A stretch of DNA of 64,000 nucleotides from Sphingobium sp. SCG-1 (GCF_002953135.1 NZ_CP026372.1:3335501-3399500); one strand, 5' to 3'; shown: positions 24,540 through 33,870, counted from the stretch's first letter. The notes: generated from the letters alone by a model not told the origin. Numbers and translations are program-made.

Positions 24540-24970
24540 GAGGACCGCGCCTGCTCCAGCAACGCCAGTGTCGCCTTGTCCTTCTCGCCTCCGAACCACC
24601 GATCGAGCGCCGCTGCAAAGAAGGGCTCCTCGCTAGCCTCCGCAAATAAAGTCAGGGACGAGCGCAGCTTGACCGCATCGACAGGCCCGAACACCACGTC
24701 GGCCGTGGTCGGCTCCAGATCCTGAAGAGCCGCAACGCAGCTGCGCAGTCTCTGACCCAGCACCGGATGATCAAGATAAGCGCGTGCCTCATCGAGCGAA
24801 GTGATGGCATAGCGCCGCGCCATGTGGCTTCGGCCAAGTCCAAATATCTGCGGAAAGATGAACCACATCCAGTGGCTGCGCTTTTGCCCCTTGCGGATTT
24901 CCGCGAGGGCCGTCTCATAGCTGCCTTGCTGCGCATCGATGAACCGCTGAAGATTGAAACGATCAGTCAT
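24536..24970 (-). CDS. DUF1810 family protein
   Basis: A 144-residue protein matching DUF1810: FNLQRFIDAQQGSYETALAE, then the signature SHWMWFIFPQIFGLG and later ARAYLDHPVLGQRL. The start at 24970 is the usual family start; 24988 is an alternative. Structure-level function is unknown. It overlaps tag and follows the DUF1993 gene by 4 bp, forming a three-gene unit. Confidence 0.88.
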   Translation of the reverse strand: MTDRFNLQRFIDAQQGSYETALAEIRKGQKRSHWMWFIFPQIFGLGRSHMARRYAITSLDEARAYLDHPVLGQRLRSCVAALQDLEPTTADVVFGPVDAVKLRSSLTLFAEASEEPFFAAALDRWFGGEKDKATLALLEQARSS

Positions 24971-24974
24971 CGGT

Positions 24975-25481
24975 TCACGCGCTGCCAATATAATCGAGCT
25001 TGCCGACCGGCACGCCCTCGTGCCGCAGAATGGCGTAAGCCGTCGTCACATGGAAGAAGAAGTTGGGTAGCGCAAAGCTGAGAAGATAGTTGCGGCCCGT
25101 GAATGTCATTGCGCCATGGGGGGTGGGAAGCACGACCTTGGCCTCGTCGCGGCCATCCATGGATTGCGCCGGAACAGTCTCAAGGAACGCGATCGTCCGC
25201 GTGATACGGTTCTGAAGCTCGTCGAAGCTCTGCTCGTCGTCCGCCATTGCCACACCCTCGATCTGCGCTACCCGCACAACAGCAAATTTGGCGGTATCGC
25301 TTGCCCGCTGGATCTGTGCGGTCAGCGGCGCCATGTCTTCGAACAAGCGCGCATTCAACAAGCTGGTGTGGGCCATGTCCTTGTCATTGGCCCAGGCCCT
25401 GCCCTTCTCCAATATCGCCGAGAGATTCTGCAGACCCCGGATGAACACCGGTACGCTGACGTCATAGAGGGACAGGGACAC
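24975..25481 (-). CDS. DUF1993 family (DinB-like) protein
   Basis: A 168-residue protein starting SLSLYDVSVPVFIRGLQNLS from a GTG at 25481 with GGAG 7 bases upstream. It matches DUF1993, a helical-bundle family related to DinB/YfiT. Conserved features are LPTPHGAMTFTGRNYLLSFA and the His in FFFHVTTAYAILRH. The function is unknown. It is first in the unit with DUF1810 and tag. Confidence 0.85.
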   Translation of the reverse strand: MSLSLYDVSVPVFIRGLQNLSAILEKGRAWANDKDMAHTSLLNARLFEDMAPLTAQIQRASDTAKFAVVRVAQIEGVAMADDEQSFDELQNRITRTIAFLETVPAQSMDGRDEAKVVLPTPHGAMTFTGRNYLLSFALPNFFFHVTTAYAILRHEGVPVGKLDYIGSA

Positions 25482-25593
25482 AGGACATCTCCAGAAAAAA
25501 ACTGCCATTCAAGAATCGGCGGCCAAGGCCGATCATTACGGCTGCGCTTGCCAGACCGCCAGTGGGACCGGATTGACGCGGAGCAGAGTGTTA

Positions 25594-25608
25594 GAACAAA
25601 TAGCAAAC
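25594..25608. promoter_or_regulatory. Degenerate LexA (SOS) box upstream of the imuA remnant
   Basis: GAAC-AAATAGC-AAAC matches the alphaproteobacterial LexA consensus GAAC-N7-GAAC with one mismatch, and lies 29 bp upstream of the imuA start at 25638. This is where a LexA site is expected for an imuA-imuB-dnaE2 cassette. Confidence 0.45.
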
Positions 25609-25637
25609 GAATCAACCTGTTTGCCCGCGTCTGCTCC

Positions 25638-25982
25638 ATGCCAGCGTCTTCCGTCATTGCCGACCTTCGCGCTAGGCTTGCGCGCATCGAAGGCGGAGCG
25701 GCGTGGCACGGCCTCCTTCCCTTCGGGTTCGCGGCAATCGACCAGCGTTTGCCAGGGGCTGGCCTTGCGACCGGCGCGCTGCACGAGATCAGCGGCAGCC
25801 CCGATCTTGCCGACGACGACAGCGCCACGATCTTTCTGGCAGGCATAGCTGCGCGGCTGCCGGGGCCATATGACCTGGTCATCCAGGTGGTGATCGTGCG
25901 GCCCGGCCCCATACAGGGCGAGATGGTCCATCCCTATCGTCGTTGCTACAACGCGAAGAGGAGGTCGAGAGTTCGCCGATAG
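25638..25982 (+). pseudogene. imuA'-'dnaE2 fusion remnant of a mutagenesis cassette
   Basis: The frame starts like ImuA: MPASSVIADLRARLARIEGG, then HGLLPFGFAAIDQRLPGAGL and IFLAGIAARLPGP (to about 25866). It then changes directly to YDLVIQVVIVRPGPIQGEMV and HPYRR, the active-site region of the error-prone polymerase DnaE2, before ending in unrelated codons. Normally imuA, imuB and about half of dnaE2 lie between these points. A deletion has therefore fused the start of imuA to an internal piece of dnaE2, in frame. The product cannot be functional. Confidence 0.7.
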
Positions 25983-26428
25983 AAGATCGCGCCGCCAAGC
26001 CTGCGCTTGGTGATCAAGTAGCCTTCGTCGATCCAACGCCGTGCGAGCCGTTGGAGCTGATCCATATTAGCCGCGCTCTTAGCCATATCCCCCATTGCGA
26101 GAAAATTCTGGGCTGGACGCCATGTCCCTAGGCTTGAACAGGCCACTCATTCAGAGGACGTGAATTGAGGTTGATTAGAAGCAAGCGCAACAGACCGCCA
26201 TGGAGCGGAAGATAGGACGCTAATATGGGCGGGCACACAGGGGCCGCCAGCAACAGGGAACCGCCATGCTCCTTCGCAATCGAAGGGCCAACAGGACCAA
26301 CCTTCATTCCTCAACGAGATAACGGGGATTGCGTCGGCTGCTCCAGTCGAGTCGACCGGCGCAGCTGTTCCGTGATGAACCGCCGCACTGGGTCGAATAG
26401 CGCGTCAAAAAATCGGGACCAAATGGCA
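25983..26428. other. Intergenic region without supported gene
   Basis: A 66-codon minus-strand frame (25946-26146, ending RRLGGAIFYRRTLDLLF) has no ribosome site and no recognised family. Nothing else is seen. The region separates the accessory stretch from the catabolic locus. Confidence 0.4.
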
Positions 26429-27625
26429 TCACACGATCTCGAACAACCCCGCCGCGCCCATTCCGCCGGCGGTGCACATCGACACCACGACATAGCGCAC
26501 GCCGCGCTTGCGGCCTTCGATCAGGGCGTGGCCGATTAGCCTAGCGCCGGTCATGCCGAACGGATGGCCAATTGCGATTGCGCCTCCGTTGACGTTATAT
26601 TTTTCTGGATCGATGCCAAGCGTGTCGCGACAATAAAGGCACTGGCTGGCGAACGCCTCGTTAAGTTCCCACAGCCCGATATCCTCGACCTTGAGGCCCG
26701 CGCGGTCGAGCAACTTGGGGATCGCGAAAATCGGACCGATGCCCATTTCCTCCGGCCCGCAGCCCGCCGCCTGGAACCCGCGATAGATGCCCAGGACCTC
26801 TCGGCCCTCAGCTTCAGCCATACCGCGATCCATGACGATCTGCGCGGCGGCGCCGTCGGACAGTTGGCTCGCGTTGCCGGCTGTGATGTTCCGGCCTTCC
26901 GCGACCACCTCGCCACCCTTCCATACGGTCTTGAGGGTCGCCAAGGCGTCTGCCGTCGTGCCGGGACGGATTCCTTCGTCCTGGGTAAGCGTGACCGTTT
27001 CCGTCCCCGTGCGGCTGCCTTCCTTGTCGAACAGTGCCTTCTCGACCGTGATCGGAACAATTTCCTCGGCAAAGGCGCCGTTCGCCAGTCCCGTAGCCGC
27101 GCGCTGCTGGCTCTGCGCGGCATAGGCGTCCTGCGCCTCGCGGCTGATATCGTAGCGATCCGCGACGACTTCCGCCGTCTCGATCATCGCCATATAGGCG
27201 TGTGGCTCGCGCGCGGTCACCGATTGGTTGATGAAGCGCGGCGCATCCTTGTTGAGGGTGAGGCTGATTGATTCCATCCCGCCGGAAAGCGCGACGTCGA
27301 TGTCACCGGCCATGATCGAACGGGCGGCGAGCGCCATGGTGGTGAGACCCGAGCCGCATTTGCGGTCGAGCGTGAACGCCGGAACGCTTTGCGGCAGGCC
27401 AGCGGCGAACACCGCCATCCGCCCGGCATTGCCGCCCTGCGTGCCCCACTGGTTGCCGACGCCCCAGAAGACATCGTCGATACGTGCCGGATCGATTCCG
27501 GCACGCTCCACCGCGGCGTTCATGACATGCGCGGCGAGCACCGGCGCCTCGGTCTGATTGAACGCGCCGCGATAGGCTTTGCCGATACCGGTTCGCGCAG
27601 TGGATAGGATGGCTGCTTCGCGCAT
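26429..27625 (-). CDS. Acetyl-CoA C-acyltransferase (thiolase)
   Basis: A 398-residue thiolase, last gene of the seven-gene catabolic operon. The start at 27625 has GGAG 7 bases upstream. The nucleophile is Cys90 (DRKCGSGL), with His in GGAIAIGHPFGMTGAR and the second Cys in SMCTAGGMGAAG. It would split a 3-oxoacyl-CoA into acetyl-CoA and a shorter acyl-CoA. With the CoA-transferase and glutaryl-CoA-dehydrogenase-like enzyme upstream, it completes a lower beta-oxidation pathway (inference). Confidence 0.93.
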   Translation of the reverse strand: MREAAILSTARTGIGKAYRGAFNQTEAPVLAAHVMNAAVERAGIDPARIDDVFWGVGNQWGTQGGNAGRMAVFAAGLPQSVPAFTLDRKCGSGLTTMALAARSIMAGDIDVALSGGMESISLTLNKDAPRFINQSVTAREPHAYMAMIETAEVVADRYDISREAQDAYAAQSQQRAATGLANGAFAEEIVPITVEKALFDKEGSRTGTETVTLTQDEGIRPGTTADALATLKTVWKGGEVVAEGRNITAGNASQLSDGAAAQIVMDRGMAEAEGREVLGIYRGFQAAGCGPEEMGIGPIFAIPKLLDRAGLKVEDIGLWELNEAFASQCLYCRDTLGIDPEKYNVNGGAIAIGHPFGMTGARLIGHALIEGRKRGVRYVVVSMCTAGGMGAAGLFEIV

Positions 27626-27641
27626 GTTCGACTCCAAGGTT

Positions 27642-28817
27642 TCAGAAGGCGGGGATGCCCGTAATGGCGCGTCCCAGAATGAGCGCGTGCACGTCGTGCG
27701 TGCCCTCATAGGTGTTAACGGTTTCGAGGTTCATAACGTGGCGAATCACACCGAATTCATTCGAAATGCCGTTGCCGCCGTGCATGTCGCGCGCGTCGCG
27801 AGCGATGGCCAGCGCCTTGCCGACATTGTTGCGCTTGGCGATCGAGATCATCTCGGGTGCGAAACCGCCTTGGTCCATCAGCCGACCAACCCGCAGACTG
27901 GCCTGCAGCCCCAGGCTTATCTCAGTCTGCATGTCGGCCAGCTTCTTCTGGAAAAGCTGGGTGGCGGCGAGTGGACGGCCGAACTGGTGCCGATCAAGGC
28001 CATATTGCCGGGCAGCGTGAAAACATGCCTCGGCCGCACCCATCGCGCCCCAACTGATGCCGTAGCGGGCACGGTTAAGGCAGCCGAACGGCCCCTTAAG
28101 CCCCTCGACATTGGGCAGCAGCGCATCCTCGCCGACCTCCACGTCGTCGAGGATCACCATGCCGGTGATCGAGGCACGCAGCGAGAGCTTGCCCTCGATC
28201 TTGGGCGCCGAGAGGCCGGGCGTATTCCTGTCGAGCACGAAGCCGCGAATCGCGCCGCCATGCGCGTCGGATTTGGCCCAGATGACAAAGACGTCCGCGA
28301 TGGGCGAGTTTGAGATCCAGGTCTTGCTGCCGTTGAGGCGATACCCGTCCGCAGTCTTGACCGCGTGCGTCTTCATGCCGCCCGGGTCCGATCCGGCATC
28401 GGGCTCGGTCAGTCCGAAGCAGCCTATCGCCTCGCCGCTCGCAAGCTTCGGCAGGTAGCGCCGTTTCTGCGCCTCCGAACCGTAGGCATGGATAGGATAC
28501 ATGACGAGACTCGACTGCACCGACATCATCGAGCGATAGCCGGAGTCGATCCGCTCCACCTCGCGCGCGATCAGGCCATAGGCGACGTAGGAGGCGCCTA
28601 CGCCGCCAAATTCTTCCGGAATTGTTGGTCCGAGCAGTCCGAGCCCCCCCATCTCGCGAAAGATTTCCACATCGGTATGCTCATCGGCAAAGGCGCGCAT
28701 GACTCTCGGAGCCAGCTTGTCGAGCGCGTAGGCCCGTGCCGAGTCGCGGACCATCCGCTCGTCGTCGGTCAGTTGATCCTCAAGCAGCAATGCGTCGGAC
28801 CAAGCAAAACGGTTCAT
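27642..28817 (-). CDS. Acyl-CoA dehydrogenase, glutaryl-CoA dehydrogenase type
   Basis: A 391-residue FAD enzyme. The segments YRSMMSVQSSLVMYPIHAYG and CFGLTEPDAGSDPGGM are typical of glutaryl-CoA dehydrogenases, and the catalytic Glu is in NTYEGTHDVH near residue 373. Such enzymes oxidise and decarboxylate glutaryl-CoA to crotonyl-CoA, or oxidise related dicarboxylyl-CoAs. It overlaps the MFS gene (ATGA) and lies 16 bp before the thiolase. The exact substrate in this operon is unknown; decarboxylation depends on residues I have not assigned. Confidence 0.9.
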   Translation of the reverse strand: MNRFAWSDALLLEDQLTDDERMVRDSARAYALDKLAPRVMRAFADEHTDVEIFREMGGLGLLGPTIPEEFGGVGASYVAYGLIAREVERIDSGYRSMMSVQSSLVMYPIHAYGSEAQKRRYLPKLASGEAIGCFGLTEPDAGSDPGGMKTHAVKTADGYRLNGSKTWISNSPIADVFVIWAKSDAHGGAIRGFVLDRNTPGLSAPKIEGKLSLRASITGMVILDDVEVGEDALLPNVEGLKGPFGCLNRARYGISWGAMGAAEACFHAARQYGLDRHQFGRPLAATQLFQKKLADMQTEISLGLQASLRVGRLMDQGGFAPEMISIAKRNNVGKALAIARDARDMHGGNGISNEFGVIRHVMNLETVNTYEGTHDVHALILGRAITGIPAF

Positions 28818-30079
28818 ATAAAAGCCTCTTTGGGATCAGTTAGAGAGTCGGTCGCGCTGGCGATCCAAGCGGCAACGACTACCAAGACCGCCGAGAGCAC
28901 CGCAGCTGCAGTGAGCGTCATCAGGCCGAGGCGATACCCGCCAAATTTGTCGAACGAAATTCCCATGACCAATGGGCCCAGCACCGAACCAACCTGAACG
29001 ACGCCAAAAGCAATGCCGTAGAGTCTGCCAAAGCAGCGCAATCCGAAGCGTTTGCGTAATACCCAGGGAAGCATGTCGGCTTCGACACCATAGGCGAGTC
29101 CGATCAAGGCGGAGGCGGCATACATGGTTGTGTCGCTTCCGCCAAGAAGGAGCAGGCCGCAGCCGATCGCCTGCATTGGGAATAGCAGTGCGCCAAGCAA
29201 GCCAAAGCCGAAGCGGTCCAGCAACGCGCCGGACACCGCCCGACCCGCGAGTGAGACAAGCCCGATCATCGCCACCGCACCCGCCGCTTGGTCGATCCGC
29301 CATCCACGGTCAGTCAGCAAGGGCGCCAAATGGGTCAGCATTGCGGCAGTTACGAGCATCACTAGGAAGAAAGCAGGAACCGCTGTCCAGAACACGGGCG
29401 AGCGCAGCGCTTCACCGAGTGGGAGGCCTTCGATCGCATTGTCGTTACGGGTACGCCGCAACGCGCAAAGGTCCGGGCGATCGCGCGCCGCGATCACAGC
29501 AGCGGGAATCCCGATCGCGGCCACCACCAGTGCCATGATCGTCCAAGCGGTGCGCCAATCGAGGTGCGCTAGCAATTCGCCATGGGCGCGCGCCAATGCG
29601 AATTGTCCAAAGCCCGATCCGAACATTCCGATCGCGACGGCGAGACCAAGGCGCCTGGAGAACCATTGCGGAAGCAGGCTTACATAGGCGGTCGGAGAGG
29701 CAATGATCGCAACCAAGCCGATCATCAAGCCGCAAGCCAGGAACAGCGGCATGTTCGCAGGAACGATCACTAGCAGCATGAGCACCAATGGCAGCAGAAT
29801 GCTGGCCGCGATAATTACGCCGCGCGATCCCCGCCGGTCCAGCAGAAACCCCAGGAGCGGCGTTCCCGCGGCGCCGAGCACCGCCACTAGCGAATAGATC
29901 CAGCTGACATCGGTTCGCGACCACCCGAAATCGGCGGCGATCGGCTTCACATACAACCCGAAGCTGGCAATGAATGCTGGACCGAAAGCCACCGCCAGCC
30001 CGATTGCGCCACCGATCGCGACCGTCCATGCTGCGCTCCCGCCATCGAGGCCCGAGGCCGCGGCAGCATCATTGCTCAT
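28814..30079 (-). CDS. MFS transporter, monocarboxylate/aromatic acid type
   Basis: A 421-residue inner-membrane protein with about 12 hydrophobic helices. The start at 30079 overlaps the FAH gene end by 11 bp. The loop LGFLLDRRGSRGVI between helices 2 and 3 is the MFS signature, and FIASFGLYVKPIAADFGWSR is typical of the oxalate/monocarboxylate (OFA/MCT-like) branch. In a catabolic operon it probably imports the substrate or exchanges an organic acid; direction and ligand are inference. Confidence 0.88.
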   Translation of the reverse strand: MSNDAAAASGLDGGSAAWTVAIGGAIGLAVAFGPAFIASFGLYVKPIAADFGWSRTDVSWIYSLVAVLGAAGTPLLGFLLDRRGSRGVIIAASILLPLVLMLLVIVPANMPLFLACGLMIGLVAIIASPTAYVSLLPQWFSRRLGLAVAIGMFGSGFGQFALARAHGELLAHLDWRTAWTIMALVVAAIGIPAAVIAARDRPDLCALRRTRNDNAIEGLPLGEALRSPVFWTAVPAFFLVMLVTAAMLTHLAPLLTDRGWRIDQAAGAVAMIGLVSLAGRAVSGALLDRFGFGLLGALLFPMQAIGCGLLLLGGSDTTMYAASALIGLAYGVEADMLPWVLRKRFGLRCFGRLYGIAFGVVQVGSVLGPLVMGISFDKFGGYRLGLMTLTAAAVLSAVLVVVAAWIASATDSLTDPKEAFI

Positions 30080-30911
30080 CGGTAATGCCGTTGACCAACG
30101 TCCCAATACGCTCAATTTCAATTTCGATCTTGTCGCCCGGCGTCATCCATACGGGCGGCTTGCGGAAGAGACCGACGCCCCCCGTCGTGCCGGTAGCGAC
30201 GACATCACCGGACTCCAGCGGCAGAATGGTCGAGATATACGCGATAAGTTCAGGCACACCAAACAACAGGTCGTCCAGCGTTGCCTGCTGCATGACTTCG
30301 CCGTTTAGGCGCGTCGTAAGTGTGAGTGAGGCCAAGTCTCCAGTTTCGTCAGGCGTTACCAACCACGGGCCGAACGAGCCCGAGTGCCAGAAGGTCTTAC
30401 CAGGCAGAAATTGGCTGGTATGACGCTGCCAGTCGCGGATTGATCCATCGTTGAGACAGGCAAAACCGGCGACATGGGCCAGCGCGTCCGCAGCGGCGAT
30501 ATGCCGTCCACCCCGCCCGATCACAAAAGCGAGTTCGCCTTCATAATCAAAGTCAGTGGAAACTTTCGGACGCACGAGATCCTCTCCAGACGCCACAAGG
30601 CTTGAGGGATAGCGTGGGAACAGGATCGGATGCGTCGGCGCGTCGCGGCCCGTTTCGGCGATATGCGTTTTGTAGTTTAGGCCTACGCACAGGATCTTGC
30701 CAGGATCAGGTACCGGCACCAGAAGTTTGACCGCATCATGAGAATAATCGGGTGCCGCGCCCTCGTGGGCCTTTGCTTCGTCGAGGCGATCGAGGATGCT
30801 GCGGATACTCTCGCCCGCTCCACCTATCCGCTGCTTGAGGTCAACCACACCGTCGTCTTGCCAGATGCCGTAGGACGACGTGCCGTCGGCGAGATAGCTC
30901 ACAAGCTTCAT
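30069..30911 (-). CDS. Fumarylacetoacetate hydrolase (FAH)-fold enzyme
   Basis: A 280-residue hydrolase or decarboxylase of the FAH superfamily. The start at 30911 has AGGAA 7 bases upstream. The metal site is visible: Glu124 and Glu126 (DYEGELAF) and Asp in NDGSIRDWQ, with GKTFW and TGTTGGVG in the active-site loops. Members hydrolyse acylpyruvates or meta-cleavage products, or isomerise and decarboxylate them. It follows CoA-transferase B with a four-base overlap. Here it most likely processes the ring-fission product. Confidence 0.9.
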   Translation of the reverse strand: MKLVSYLADGTSSYGIWQDDGVVDLKQRIGGAGESIRSILDRLDEAKAHEGAAPDYSHDAVKLLVPVPDPGKILCVGLNYKTHIAETGRDAPTHPILFPRYPSSLVASGEDLVRPKVSTDFDYEGELAFVIGRGGRHIAAADALAHVAGFACLNDGSIRDWQRHTSQFLPGKTFWHSGSFGPWLVTPDETGDLASLTLTTRLNGEVMQQATLDDLLFGVPELIAYISTILPLESGDVVATGTTGGVGLFRKPPVWMTPGDKIEIEIERIGTLVNGITDEQ

Positions 30912-31558
30912 GATGCAGTTCCTTGATGATGTGTCACAATCGGAGCACCGGTTTTTTCGGCGAGGGCGTCCATCGAAACTCCAGGCGCGGTGCGAATCAC
31001 ACAAAACGCGTCCCCACGGGGTTCAAGAATAGCGAGGTCCGTGTATATGCGCCTGACGATGGCCCTCCCCGTGGCCGGCAGCGTAAGCGCACGCAGCAGC
31101 TTAGGGGCGCCTGACCGCGTCGTGTGCGTCGTAATCACCCGAACACTGCGGGCCCCGGCGGCAAGATCCATCGCACCGCCCACTGCGGGAACACCATCCC
31201 CGCCGGTGGTCCAGTTGGCTAGGTCGCCGTTCGCCGCAACTTCGAACGCCCCGAGAATGCAGATGTCGACATGCCCACCGCGGATCATCGAAAAACTGTC
31301 AGCATGATGAAAGAACGCTCCGCCGGGCAGCAGCGTCACTGGTTTCTTGCCGGCGTTGATGAGTTCCATATCCTCGTTTTCGGGCGTAGGCTGCGGACCC
31401 ATTCCAAGAATGCCGTTCTCGCTGTGGAGCACCACTTCGCGGTCCGCTGGGATGTGATCGGCGACCCGCTCAGGCTGACCGATGCCCAGGTTGACGAACG
31501 CTCCTTCAGGAATGTCCAAGGCGGCAAACGCCGCGATCTCGTCATGGCTCCAGCTCAT
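30908..31558 (-). CDS. 3-oxoacid CoA-transferase subunit B
   Basis: A 216-residue subunit of a two-part CoA-transferase (3-oxoadipate or acetoacetate type). The catalytic Glu that forms the CoA thioester is Glu47 (LHSENGILG), with GGGAFF-like LLPGGAFFHHADSFSMIRGG following. It overlaps subunit A by four bases and FAH by four bases. With subunit A it would move CoA from succinyl-CoA to an organic acid made by the FAH enzyme. The specific acid cannot be told from sequence. Confidence 0.92.
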   Translation of the reverse strand: MSWSHDEIAAFAALDIPEGAFVNLGIGQPERVADHIPADREVVLHSENGILGMGPQPTPENEDMELINAGKKPVTLLPGGAFFHHADSFSMIRGGHVDICILGAFEVAANGDLANWTTGGDGVPAVGGAMDLAAGARSVRVITTHTTRSGAPKLLRALTLPATGRAIVRRIYTDLAILEPRGDAFCVIRTAPGVSMDALAEKTGAPIVTHHQGTAS

Positions 31559-32265
31559 GCCACGCTCTCCCGTTCCAGAAGGTGATCGCGCTCGCTGACT
31601 GGATTGGGTATCCGGACAACGCGGTCGACGAAGATCGATGGGGTGATGATACGCTCGGGATCGATCCCTCCCAGCTCGATTTCCCGCCGAACTTGGGCCA
31701 CGGTCTTGTCCGCCGCCATCGCCATGACTGGCCCAAAGTTACGGGCAGCCTTACGATAGACGAGGTTGCCCCAACGATCTGCCAGTTCAGCCTTAATCAA
31801 CGCTACGTTGCCTCGAATCGCATGCTCCAACACATGTTCTCGTCCATCAAAAACCCGGATTTCCTTGCCAGCAGCAAGGTCGGTGCCTGCGGCAGTCGGC
31901 GTGAAGAAGGCTGGTACGCCGGCGCCGCCAGCGCGCATTCGTTCGGCAAGTGTGCCTTGTGGCACCAATTCCAGTTTGATACTCCCGGTCTTGTAAAGGT
32001 CATTGAACACATGGCCGTGCGAGCTACGCGGAAAAGAGCAGATGAGCTTTGACACCCGCCCCTTCAGCAGCAGCCGCGCCAAACCGATCTCCCCATTACC
32101 CGCGTTGTTGTTGACGATCGTGAGGTCGCGGGCACCATGCTCGATGAGCGCGTGAACAAGCTCTGTAGGATTGCCCGCCTCGCCAAAGCCGCCTATCAGG
32201 ACGGTATCCCCGTCCTTCACGACTGAGACGGCAGCAACCGCGTCGTCGGTGATCTTGTTGATCAT
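31555..32265 (-). CDS. 3-oxoacid CoA-transferase subunit A
   Basis: A 236-residue partner of subunit B. The CoA-binding glycine loop is GGFGEAGNPTELVHAL (about 25-40), and ELVPQGTLAERMRAGGAGVP is the conserved mid-region. Paired A/B transferases of this length include PcaI/PcaJ and ScoA/ScoB. It follows the hydroxylase by 12 bp and overlaps subunit B. Confidence 0.92.
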   Translation of the reverse strand: MINKITDDAVAAVSVVKDGDTVLIGGFGEAGNPTELVHALIEHGARDLTIVNNNAGNGEIGLARLLLKGRVSKLICSFPRSSHGHVFNDLYKTGSIKLELVPQGTLAERMRAGGAGVPAFFTPTAAGTDLAAGKEIRVFDGREHVLEHAIRGNVALIKAELADRWGNLVYRKAARNFGPVMAMAADKTVAQVRREIELGGIDPERIITPSIFVDRVVRIPNPVSERDHLLERESVA

Positions 32266-32277
32266 TCCTATTGCCTC

Positions 32278-33774
32278 CTAAACCACCGTTTGCAGCGCCA
32301 CGTCGGCCGCCAAAGCCGCACGCCACGATGAAAGAAGGGCATCTGCTCGTCCCGCTCCGTAAATATAACGATCGGGCCGAACGAGTACGGCCTCGACCCG
32401 GTTTTCCTCAAGCCACGCTTCGAGTGCGGTACGGAAAGGCGCAATCAACGGATCCGACGCTGCGATATACCGTAAGTCGCTCGCGCTTTCCCCGCCCAGT
32501 CGGTCGATCAGCCATGCGCGCCCATCAAGCGCATCGTCGAGCCGCAGACCGTCAACAGATACCGGCTGCGGGAAAATCGTGCCGGCAAGCGGATCGCCTG
32601 CAACGAATATGCCGCCCTGCTTTCCGGGACCGCCGACCGGTGGCGGCGAGGCAATCGCATTCGCCTGCATGCTCGCCAGCATCGCAGCATCCCGCTGCGC
32701 CGCCAGCACCGGATCGAGCGTGCAGACGACCCGCCCCATTTCAATAGCAAGCTCGATATAGTCGCGAACGCTGCGGTCCCGCTCGGCCTGATAGCTATCA
32801 AGCAGATCGGAATTGGCACCTATCTTAAGCACTGAGGTGAGCTTCCAGGCAAGGTTGGCCGCGTCGCGGATGCCCGAGCACATGCCTTGTCCAGCAAAGG
32901 GCGGCATCTGGTGCGCCGCATCGCCCGCAATCAGCACGCGCCCATCGCGCCAACGATCGGCGATCAGGCCGTGAAAGCGGTAGACGGCGCGGCGCTCGAT
33001 CTCCACATCGACGCCCCAGTCGCTGATCAAGTCCTCAACAAAGCCGGGCTTCAGAACGGCTTCTGTCTCCTCTCCAGGCAGCAGCATGAATTCCCAGCGG
33101 TGGCGACCGGGACCCATCTGAACGCAGGTAGTTGGGCGGGCGGGATCGCATATCTGAAGGTTGGCAGTCGGCATCTGCGCCGGATCGAGCGGAATCGTGT
33201 CCACCACGAGCCAAGGCTCATCAAACTTGTAATCTTCCAGCGCGACGCCGAGAGATTCCCGCACCGGACTCCACGCGCCGTCGCAGCCGATCAGAAAGCG
33301 GGCCTCCAGCCTCACCGTCTCACCATTGTCTCCGTCGGCGAGAACTTCGACATGATCGGCGTGCTGAACCTGTGAGCGGAAGGTTTGACCCATGTGCATC
33401 GATACGTTGGGCATCTGCGTAAGCCGTGCCCGCAACGCCCGCTCCACTCCCGGCTGGTTGAACATGTAAGCGAAAGCCCAGCCGGAAGCCCCCTGCTCGT
33501 CCCCGCGCCGCGCCGCCATTAAAAGCTCACCAGCCGCGTTACGAAACTCATAGGCTCCTGCAGGCCGCGAATGGGCCAGCGCCTCCTGCGCAATACCGAC
33601 GCGCTGGAACACCCGCATGATCTCATGGTCATAATGGGCCGCGCGCGGCAGTGGATAAACTTCATGGGATCGTTCCAGGACCGCGACGTCCAATCCCTCC
33701 TGTCCAAGCAGCGCTGCCAGGACAGCACCGACAGGACCAAGCCCGACAATGACGGCGTCGAACCGCGTGTTCAT
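32278..33774 (-). CDS. FAD-dependent aromatic hydroxylase, MhpA type (copy 1)
   Basis: A 498-residue flavin monooxygenase like 3-(3-hydroxyphenyl)propionate hydroxylase. The start at 33774 is preferred over 33831. It has GLGPVG at residues 11-16 with Glu34 for the ADP ribose, the DG motif GCDGAWSPVRESLG, and the AGDAAHQMPPFAGQGM flavin-ribityl motif. The C-terminal thioredoxin-like domain (about 400-498) is typical. It would put a second hydroxyl on a phenolic ring using NAD(P)H. It leads the seven-gene operon; a TetR palindrome lies about 85 bp upstream. It is a distant paralog of the copy at 49975. Confidence 0.9.
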   Translation of the reverse strand: MNTRFDAVIVGLGPVGAVLAALLGQEGLDVAVLERSHEVYPLPRAAHYDHEIMRVFQRVGIAQEALAHSRPAGAYEFRNAAGELLMAARRGDEQGASGWAFAYMFNQPGVERALRARLTQMPNVSMHMGQTFRSQVQHADHVEVLADGDNGETVRLEARFLIGCDGAWSPVRESLGVALEDYKFDEPWLVVDTIPLDPAQMPTANLQICDPARPTTCVQMGPGRHRWEFMLLPGEETEAVLKPGFVEDLISDWGVDVEIERRAVYRFHGLIADRWRDGRVLIAGDAAHQMPPFAGQGMCSGIRDAANLAWKLTSVLKIGANSDLLDSYQAERDRSVRDYIELAIEMGRVVCTLDPVLAAQRDAAMLASMQANAIASPPPVGGPGKQGGIFVAGDPLAGTIFPQPVSVDGLRLDDALDGRAWLIDRLGGESASDLRYIAASDPLIAPFRTALEAWLEENRVEAVLVRPDRYIYGAGRADALLSSWRAALAADVALQTVV

Positions 33775-33856
33775 CGTGCTTCGGCCTTCATGACATTTGG
33801 CAAAACCGCCACGGCATGGCGCGCCACGCATGTTGATCGCAACTGCCCCTCCTAAC

Positions 33857-33870
33857 TGACTATATAGTCA
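33857..33870. promoter_or_regulatory. TetR operator site A (perfect palindrome)
   Basis: TGACTATATAGTCA is a perfect 14-bp palindrome in the gap between the divergent hydroxylase operon and the TetR gene at 34000. Near-identical sites occur at 39747, 44129 and 49937, each upstream of a catabolic unit. Confidence 0.8.

Noticed and set aside
26564..27271. Plus-strand 235-codon frame
   Set aside because: Shadow of the thiolase gene on the opposite strand.
26429..33774. Reading the minus-strand operon as a standard 3-oxoadipate (pca) pathway
   Set aside because: A CoA-transferase pair and thiolase are present, but protocatechuate dioxygenase, cycloisomerase and decarboxylase are not; a meta-cleavage route with FAH hydrolases fits better.
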